A program made the translations under genes and the position numbers. From JBKEBQ01 sp047973225 (GTDB lineage: Bacteria; Bacillota_I; Bacilli_A; Erysipelotrichales; Erysipelotrichaceae): 64,000 bases of DNA. This document shows, one piece after another, positions 61,484-64,000 of the stretch. The stretch is from contig JBKEBQ010000035.1 in NCBI GenBank assembly GCA_047973225.1, positions 65,521 through 129,520 of the forward strand. The letters run 5' to 3'. Under the pieces are notes generated by a model that worked only from the letters and a program-made list of their open reading frames with translations, did not search any database and had not been told where the DNA came from. How positions within the stretch are numbered: position 1 is the first letter of the stretch; the number at the start of each line of letters is the position of its first letter.

Positions 61484-62851
61484 ATGAAAAAGTTTTTTAA
61501 ATTGAAGGAACACAATACAAATGTTTCGACAGAAATCTTAGCGGGTGTAACAACATTTTTCACAATGGCTTACATCTTAATTGTAAACCCGCAAATTTTA
61601 GGGGAAGCGGGAATGCCAACTGGTGGAGTCTTTATTGCTACCATCATCGCTTCTGTGATTGGTACACTCGTTATGGGATTATTTGCAAACGTTCCTTATG
61701 CTTTGGCACCTGGAATGGGGTTAAATGCCTTTTTCACTTACACCGTTGTTTTAGGGGCCGGTTTCTCTTGGCAAGAAGCTTTAGGAATGGTGTTTATTTG
61801 TGGAATTATCAATATTATCATTACCTTTACAAACATTCGTAAATCGATCATTACATCAATTCCAGAAAGTTTACAACATGCTATTGGTGGTGGAATTGGA
61901 TTATTTATTGCCTACATTGGTTGTATTAATGTTGGTTTTATTTCGTTTGGTGCCGTTCCTGCATTAAGTGCTTTTAGCGATCCATCAATGATTCTAGCAA
62001 TTATTGGCATCTTACTTACAACAGGTCTTGTTGTTTGTAATATTAAAGGTGGAATGTTATTGGGTATTTTACTTACAACCATCATTGGTATTCCTATGGG
62101 CGTAGTTGATTTGGGATCAATAACTTTTGACTCTTATGGACAAATGTTTAGTGATTTCGGCTCTATCTTTGCACAAGGAATTGGTTCTAATGGTTTATTA
62201 AAATTATTTAACGACATGGGAGATGTAGATAAACTATTATTCATTTTAGTAACGATCTTCTCTTTCTCATTATCTGATACATTTGATACAATTGGTACTT
62301 TCATTGGTACGGGAAGAAGAAGTGGAATTTTCTCAAAAGAGGATGAAATTGCACTAGAAACAGGAAAAGGATTCTCTTCAAAAATGGATAAAGCACTATT
62401 CGCGGATAGCATTGCCACCAGTATTGGTGCCATTCTTGGAACAAGTAACACAACGACTTATGTGGAAAGTAGTGCAGGGATTGCCGCTGGTGGTCGTACA
62501 GGTCTTACCTCTTTAACGGTCGCTATTTGTTTCTTAATTTCAATTCTTATTTGGCCAATTATTAGTATTGTTCCTACCGCTGCAACATCACCTGCATTAA
62601 TCGTTGTTGGAGTCATGATGACAAGTTCGTTTGCGGACATCAAATGGAATGACTTAGAAGAAGCTGTCCCTTGTTTCTTCGCGGTATTATTTATGACTGT
62701 TGCGTATTCAATTTCTACAGGAATCGCTATGGGATTCATCATGTATTTCTTCGTGAAATTAATACGTATGAAATTTAATGAAATCAGTCCAATTTTATTA
62801 GTGTCGGTTTTATTGTTTATCATTAACTTCATTCTTAGCGCAATCAAATAA
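61484..62851 (+). CDS. NCS2-family purine permease
   Basis: This 455-residue membrane transporter of the AzgA/PbuG-type NCS2 family has about 12 TM segments. Family features include 'TEILAGVTTFFTMAYILIVNP', 'APGMGLNAFFTY' and 'TSNTTTYVESSAGIAAGGRTGL'. It imports guanine, hypoxanthine or adenine by proton symport. A guanine riboswitch in the leader fits. The start could be the TTG at 61451, but the ATG at 61484 behind GAGGAAAAGAATAAA gives the usual N-terminus. Confidence 0.93.
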   Translation: MKKFFKLKEHNTNVSTEILAGVTTFFTMAYILIVNPQILGEAGMPTGGVFIATIIASVIGTLVMGLFANVPYALAPGMGLNAFFTYTVVLGAGFSWQEALGMVFICGIINIIITFTNIRKSIITSIPESLQHAIGGGIGLFIAYIGCINVGFISFGAVPALSAFSDPSMILAIIGILLTTGLVVCNIKGGMLLGILLTTIIGIPMGVVDLGSITFDSYGQMFSDFGSIFAQGIGSNGLLKLFNDMGDVDKLLFILVTIFSFSLSDTFDTIGTFIGTGRRSGIFSKEDEIALETGKGFSSKMDKALFADSIATSIGAILGTSNTTTYVESSAGIAAGGRTGLTSLTVAICFLISILIWPIISIVPTAATSPALIVVGVMMTSSFADIKWNDLEEAVPCFFAVLFMTVAYSISTGIAMGFIMYFFVKLIRMKFNEISPILLVSVLLFIINFILSAIK

Positions 62852-62870
62852 ACAACTGTATTTTTTCACA

Positions 62871-63340
62871 TCATAAAAAAAACGTGATCACTAGAATTCG
62901 CAAATTTCTATTGACGCGTTTTTTTGAAAAAATAAATTCGTCCGGAGTTTTATTTCCCACTAAAGATGCTAATATATTTGTTTTTAGTTGTGACACAACA
63001 AGTGCAATCAATGGTGCTACTTTATCTATTTTTAGATGGTTGCTTAACTTGTCTTTTCTAGATCTTCTTTCAAAAGAAGCATGTGCAGAAAGATCGTTTT
63101 TGTTGTGTAATTGTGAGTCTAAGATCGTAATGGAAGCATCTCTAATGCTGTTATAGATAGTTAAACTGGTCTTTTTTAGCACAGGTGCTACTCGTTGCAC
63201 CTGTTTGGTTCTACCAGTGTTTTGCATCTTATTGCCATGAATAACCTTGTGTTTACTTACTTCTTGGATGATATATTCGTAATCTTTTTGCTTTAAATGT
63301 TTGAGTTTTTGTTTTGTAGTGATTTATAGTGGTAGTCCAT
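62871..63340 (-). mobile_element. IS30-like transposase N-terminal remnant
   Basis: An AAGGAGG site and ATG at 63340 open the frame MDYHYKS. After one frameshift it continues as 'KHLKQKDYEYIIQEVSKHKVIHG' and 'VQRVAPVLKKTSLTIYNSIRDA', which look like the helix-turn-helix region of IS30-type transposases. The frame then runs through 'LSNHLKIDKVAPLIALVVSQLK' and ends near 62871. The DDE catalytic part is absent. The family call is moderate; it is clearly not a complete gene. Confidence 0.5.
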
Positions 63341-63367
63341 ATAAGGCCTCCTTATTGTTTTTTTAAC

Positions 63368-63399
63368 GTTCACAATGACAAACTATCTGTGAACTTTTT
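63368..63399 (+). terminator. terminator-like hairpin
   Basis: GTTCACA and TGTGAAC form perfect 7-bp arms around a 13-base loop, followed by five T's on the plus strand. No plus-strand gene lies directly upstream, so it may have belonged to the NCS2 transcript before an insertion. Confidence 0.55.
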
Positions 63400-63472
63400 C
63401 ATATACCTAATCTTGAAAAAAATAGTCCATAGGAGTTCTTTATAATTCCAACTTCATTTTCAATACAGGGCT

Positions 63473-63512
63473 ACAAGGATATTATGGTTTTCTCTTGTAT
63501 CCTTGTTTTTTT
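63473..63512 (+). terminator. second terminator-like hairpin
   Basis: ACAAGGATA and TATCCTTGT form a 9-bp stem with a 16-base loop and a T7 tail. Apart from these two hairpins I see no gene in 63341-63702. Confidence 0.7.
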
Positions 63513-63702
63513 ACTATTTCCATCCTACCTATTATCGTATTTATTCCTTGTTTATTTTAAGTTATGATGATGGGGAAAGGACTTGGACTACATCTTTGCT
63601 AAAAAAATAGATGATAAACCCACACACTATTTTATTTCACCATTTATTTTATCATACACAAATTAAAAACTATGTAGGTAAAGCCGTACGCTCTCTACTT
63701 AC

Positions 63703-64000
63703 ATGGTTTATTTTACACTCCCAACGATAGATGATATTGATGGTTTTCAAGTATCACATGAAATAATATCGAATATTACAGATGCTGTAATCCTAGAACT
63801 TGAAGAATGGCAAAATAGACCATTGAAAAAATGTTATCCATTTTTATTTGTGGACTGTATGTATGTGACGATACGAAATGACTATGAAGTTAAGAAATAC
63901 GCTTTATATACGATACTTGGTTATACCATGAAAGGAAAAAAAGAGATTTTGGGATTATGGCTAAAGGAAAGTGAAAGCAAGAATAAATGGATGCAAATAT
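63703..64000 (+). mobile_element. IS256-family transposase, partial, runs off the window
   Basis: The open plus-strand frame reads 'IDGFQVSHEIISNITDAV', then 'CYPFLFVDCMYVTIRNDYE' with the first catalytic Asp, then 'YALYTILGYTMKGKKEILG'. This is the central part of an IS256-type transposase. The N-terminal third is missing in the window, and the first ATG (63703) lies well inside the normal protein, so this copy also seems truncated at the 5' end. It shares nearly identical DNA with the minus-strand remnant at 16734-17310 but has the 45-residue segment that the latter lost. Confidence 0.85.

Noticed and set aside
62884..63156. 90-codon plus-strand frame after the purine permease
   Set aside because: It is antisense to the IS30-like remnant, which has a transposase-like HTH and a proper ribosome site on the other strand.
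1..64000. tRNA, 5S/16S/23S rRNA genes and CRISPR arrays
   Set aside because: I saw no cloverleaf with the GTTCRANNC arm, no rRNA signature and no regularly spaced direct repeats. A tRNA search program would be needed to exclude them fully.

Overview
The window is AT-rich DNA from a low-GC Gram-positive bacterium (Bacillota). Evidence is the strong AGGAGG ribosome sites, two T-box leaders (serS, pheST), RNase J, RNase HIII, an RNA polymerase delta subunit, a DarA-type c-di-AMP receptor, several PTS operons and a long-form RaiA/Hpf. The signal recognition particle RNA is short and lacks the Alu half. Together with the PPi-type phosphofructokinase and the small genes, this makes Erysipelotrichia (or a near relative of Lactobacillales/Mollicutes) my best guess; that placement is inference. 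Two consensus ParB sites (parS) near dnaX/serS suggest the window lies on the origin side of the chromosome.

Layout. 0-5 kb: a lactococcin 972-type bacteriocin locus (ABC ATPase, a membrane protein split at an A8 run, a frameshifted bacteriocin gene) and a membrane-anchored Ig-like protein. 5-16 kb: housekeeping genes gpmI, rpoE, argS, a YwiB-like gene, a DMT exporter, darA, a patatin lipase, recR, ybaB, dnaX, tadA, SRP RNA, and serS with its T-box. 16-17.5 kb: a broken CPBP-type gene cut by an IS256-family remnant. 17.5-24.2 kb: an unusual catabolic cluster (two PfkB kinases, TIM-barrel isomerase-like protein, APC permease, AllA-like cupin, BtpA/SgcQ-like protein, GntR/UTRA regulator) whose substrate I cannot name. 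24.4-30.1 kb: a lichenan/cellobiose-type PTS operon (IIB, IIC, IIA, GH1 glycosidase) with a divergent LicR-like activator. 30.2-35.7 kb: an ascorbate-type PTS with a split transketolase and a PRD/EIIA regulator.

36-43 kb: raiA, a Zn-phospholipase-like protein, a DUF2779-like nuclease, a WYL regulator, an ankyrin protein and the coaD-rsmD-ftsW operon. 43-51.7 kb: def and rnjA, then pheST with a Phe T-box, then a small HTH protein, an RHH protein and an SPFH protein behind a perfect inverted repeat. 51.9-57 kb: ptsI, a PPi-type phosphofructokinase, a membrane protein and rnhC. 57-61 kb: a licD - degenerate amidase - ABC-F operon. 61.3-64 kb: a guanine riboswitch with its NCS2 purine permease, an IS30-like remnant, and the start of a second IS256-family copy running off the window.

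The points most worth following are the unknown kinase/isomerase/permease cluster, the GH1 enzyme whose acid/base Glu is Gln, the PfkB paralogue with the catalytic Asp changed to Asn, the amidase-fold protein that lost its zinc ligands, the homopolymer-interrupted bacteriocin locus, and the two parS sites.
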